A DNA stretch of 64,000 bases from an uncultured Chitinophaga sp. (GTDB lineage Bacteria > Bacteroidota > Bacteroidia > Chitinophagales > Chitinophagaceae). Location of the stretch: contig NZ_CAMLHC010000030.1 of the NCBI RefSeq assembly GCF_946479755.1, positions 34,900-98,899 on the forward strand, in the 5' to 3' direction. The notes beneath the pieces were generated by a model. That model saw nothing but the letters and a program-made list of their open reading frames with translations. It had not been told where the DNA came from and ran no database searches. Of the stretch, positions 62,528 through 64,000 are shown piece by piece. The stretch's first letter is position 1, and each line of letters opens with the position of its first letter. A program made the translations under genes and the position numbers.

Positions 62528-63730
62528 TTAAATGAAATCCAATTTCGCATAATCAGCTTTCAGGATCATTTTATCATCGGCGCCGAGCCATTTGTCCAAC
62601 AGCGTGGCATACACGCTTTTGAAATCCACCTTATACTGTAAATCTCCGTCTTTCAGGTTCCCCAGGTCTGGCCCCTCGTTCAGTACACCCTGTCGCTTCA
62701 GCCCTCCGCCTACCAGGAACATATTGTTGGCCGTTCCATGATCTGTGCCACCACTCGCATTCTGGCTTACCCGCCGTCCGAATTCGGAAAAAGTCATCAC
62801 CACCACATCCTGGAAGCGGTTGTTCTTCTTAAGATCGCCGGTAAACACGGTCAGCGCATCGCTCAGCTGCTTAAAAAGCCGTGCCTGCTGGTCCTGCTGG
62901 TTCACATGGGTATCAAAACTGCCATGAGACACATAATATACTTTGGTGTTGATGTCAGACATGATCAGGTTGGCGATGGTGCGCATATTGCGGCCCAGCT
63001 CTGTAGCGGGGTAGCTTTCTTTGGATTGATAAGTTTTAAACTGTTGCTGGATATAGGCTGCAGAGGAAATGGTTTCACCCATGGTCTTGTAGAGGTATTC
63101 TACATTGTGGTGCTCGTCTTCATGCGCATGTTGTTGCAACAGCTCTTTGAAAAAACGGTCATTGCTGGTATTGGACAGACGGCCCGGATCGGTGAGCGCC
63201 AGGCCTTTGTTACGTTCGCCTTTCAGCGCAAGGCTTAACGTATCGTCGATCTCCAGCGCCTGTGTGGGTTTATCGCAACCATTACACTGCGCATCGAGGT
63301 AACGGCCTACCCAGCCATCGTTCCATATTTCCGCCGACTGGCTGGCGGAATGCCAGATGTCCATGGAGCGAAAATGCGACCGGTCGGGGTTAGGGTAGCC
63401 TACATTATTGAGAATGCCCATCGCGCCGTCGTCGTACAGGGCCTTCAGCCCCTGCAGGGCAGGGTGGATGCCCAGGTCGTCATTGAGCGACAGGGCCGCT
63501 TCCCGCCGGATGCCCAGTGCTGGGCGGGAGCGGTAATAAATATCGTTCCGGTAAGGGATGATGGTATTTAAGCCGTCATTACCACCCGACAGCTGCACAA
63601 TCACCAGCACTTTATTTCCCGGAGGCACAAGCGCACCGGTCTCAAAAGCTTTCAGGAACTTAGGCATCAGCATGGTGGCGGAAGCCAGGGAACCTACCTG
63701 TAAAAAACGACGCCTGTTAAGTATATACAT
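62528..63730 (-). CDS. DUF1501 family protein
   Basis: 400 residues. N-terminal twin-arginine-like signal NRRRFLQVGSLASATM suggests export as a folded protein. Then the sulfatase/alkaline-phosphatase-like DUF1501 fold: VLVIVQLSGGNDGLNTIIPY, YPNPDRSHFRSMDIWHSAS, FSEFGRRVSQNASGGTDHG with metal-ligand-like residues (FSEFGR, DHG). Its activity is unproven. DUF1501 and DUF1800 genes travel as pairs, as here (23 bases apart). Confidence 0.92.
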   Translation of the reverse strand: MYILNRRRFLQVGSLASATMLMPKFLKAFETGALVPPGNKVLVIVQLSGGNDGLNTIIPYRNDIYYRSRPALGIRREAALSLNDDLGIHPALQGLKALYDDGAMGILNNVGYPNPDRSHFRSMDIWHSASQSAEIWNDGWVGRYLDAQCNGCDKPTQALEIDDTLSLALKGERNKGLALTDPGRLSNTSNDRFFKELLQQHAHEDEHHNVEYLYKTMGETISSAAYIQQQFKTYQSKESYPATELGRNMRTIANLIMSDINTKVYYVSHGSFDTHVNQQDQQARLFKQLSDALTVFTGDLKKNNRFQDVVVMTFSEFGRRVSQNASGGTDHGTANNMFLVGGGLKRQGVLNEGPDLGNLKDGDLQYKVDFKSVYATLLDKWLGADDKMILKADYAKLDFI

Positions 63731-63753
63731 AACTTATAGCTTTCTGGAGATGA

Positions 63754-64000
63754 TTAACAAAGTTGATATTCCGGTGTGCTCATCACATCGATGGTCACTG
63801 TTTTGATATAGCCTTCGCGGGTGCTGGTGTCGGCATATTTCTCCAGCAGATTTTTTCTGACATTGCCCGGTTGTTGCAGTAGGGCGCTGGCGATGGCATC
63901 GGCGAGGTTTTCACGGGGAATATCGCTGAAGCCCTGCAGATAAGGGTCCCAGTTTATCCGTGCATTCACTTTTCTGGCGAATTGCCTCTTCAGGAAATCA
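63754..64000 (-). CDS. DUF1800 family protein (C-terminal end only)
   Basis: The frame is open to the right window edge (DFLKRQFARKVNARINW and on) and ends at 63754; the internal GTG at 63969 is not the start. Only about 82 codons are visible. The ending TREGYIKTVTIDVMSTPEYQ is typical of DUF1800 proteins. It precedes and is cotranscribed with the DUF1501 gene. Function unknown. Confidence 0.85.
   Translation of the reverse strand, partial: DFLKRQFARKVNARINWDPYLQGFSDIPRENLADAIASALLQQPGNVRKNLLEKYADTSTREGYIKTVTIDVMSTPEYQLC

Overview
This is a chromosomal segment of a Bacteroidota bacterium, most like the Chitinophaga group. The evidence is a GH92 pair under a LacI regulator, a carboxypeptidase-like/TonB receptor, DUF6452/DUF6048 proteins, a DUF47-Pit pair, many lipoproteins, and promoters of the Bacteroidota form TAnnTTTG (several are exactly TATTTTTG). 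Coding density is high. I see no tRNA, rRNA, CRISPR array, transposase or prophage genes. No gene-free stretch exceeds 300 bases; the longest (9385-9679, 8033-8310, 46185-46443) hold promoters and terminators and otherwise nothing I recognise.

Layout. 1-1934: end of a multidomain secreted sugar-dehydrogenase-like protein with PKD and cytochrome c modules. 2044-8032 (minus): LacI regulator followed by two GH92 alpha-mannosidases. 8311-15256 (plus): membrane desaturase, FabF-type ketosynthase, then uvrA with two small envelope proteins. 15375-17403: GNAT enzyme and a ModF-like double ABC ATPase. 17539-26909: a bacterial alpha-2-macroglobulin and penicillin-binding protein 1C, a classic pair, here split by an inverted PDDEXK (DUF1016/YhcG-like) nuclease gene that carries one palindrome inside its coding sequence and a near-identical one just after its stop codon. 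26956-29115 (minus): rarA, truncated haemoglobin, membrane protein. 29283-31346: M13 peptidase.

31515-35196 is the most interesting block: a small CxxxC-type membrane protein, an outer-membrane barrel with an N-terminal CDICGC motif, an MbnP-family lipoprotein, a YHS-domain lipoprotein and a MbnH/MauG-like dihaem protein, all in one direction. In methanotrophs MbnH oxidises a tryptophan of MbnP to kynurenine to make a copper site, so this looks like a copper (or other metal) handling system with parts not usually described with that pair.

35306-39587 (minus): TonB-dependent receptor and a beta-helix lipoprotein. 39813-41215 (minus): unknown protein and an LpxH-like phosphoesterase. 41397-43090: phosphate transport (DUF47, Pit). 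43238-46184: rmlA, galE and half of a split transketolase. 46444-48316: ECF sigma factor, membrane protein with three PF(T/S)VP(A/T)GYF repeats (probable anti-sigma factor) and a small periplasmic protein. 48375-50402 (minus): NTF2-like protein, AraC regulator, metallo-hydrolase. 50444-57737 (minus): the elongasome set rodA, mrdA, mreD, mreC, mreB, with purD upstream. 57918-61808: two peptide transporters (POT and OPT families). 61941-64000: a small lipoprotein and a DUF1501/DUF1800 pair cut by the window edge.

Several intergenic regions carry long palindromes, including a perfect 39-base inverted repeat built from ATTACGAATT-like words (15255-15371).
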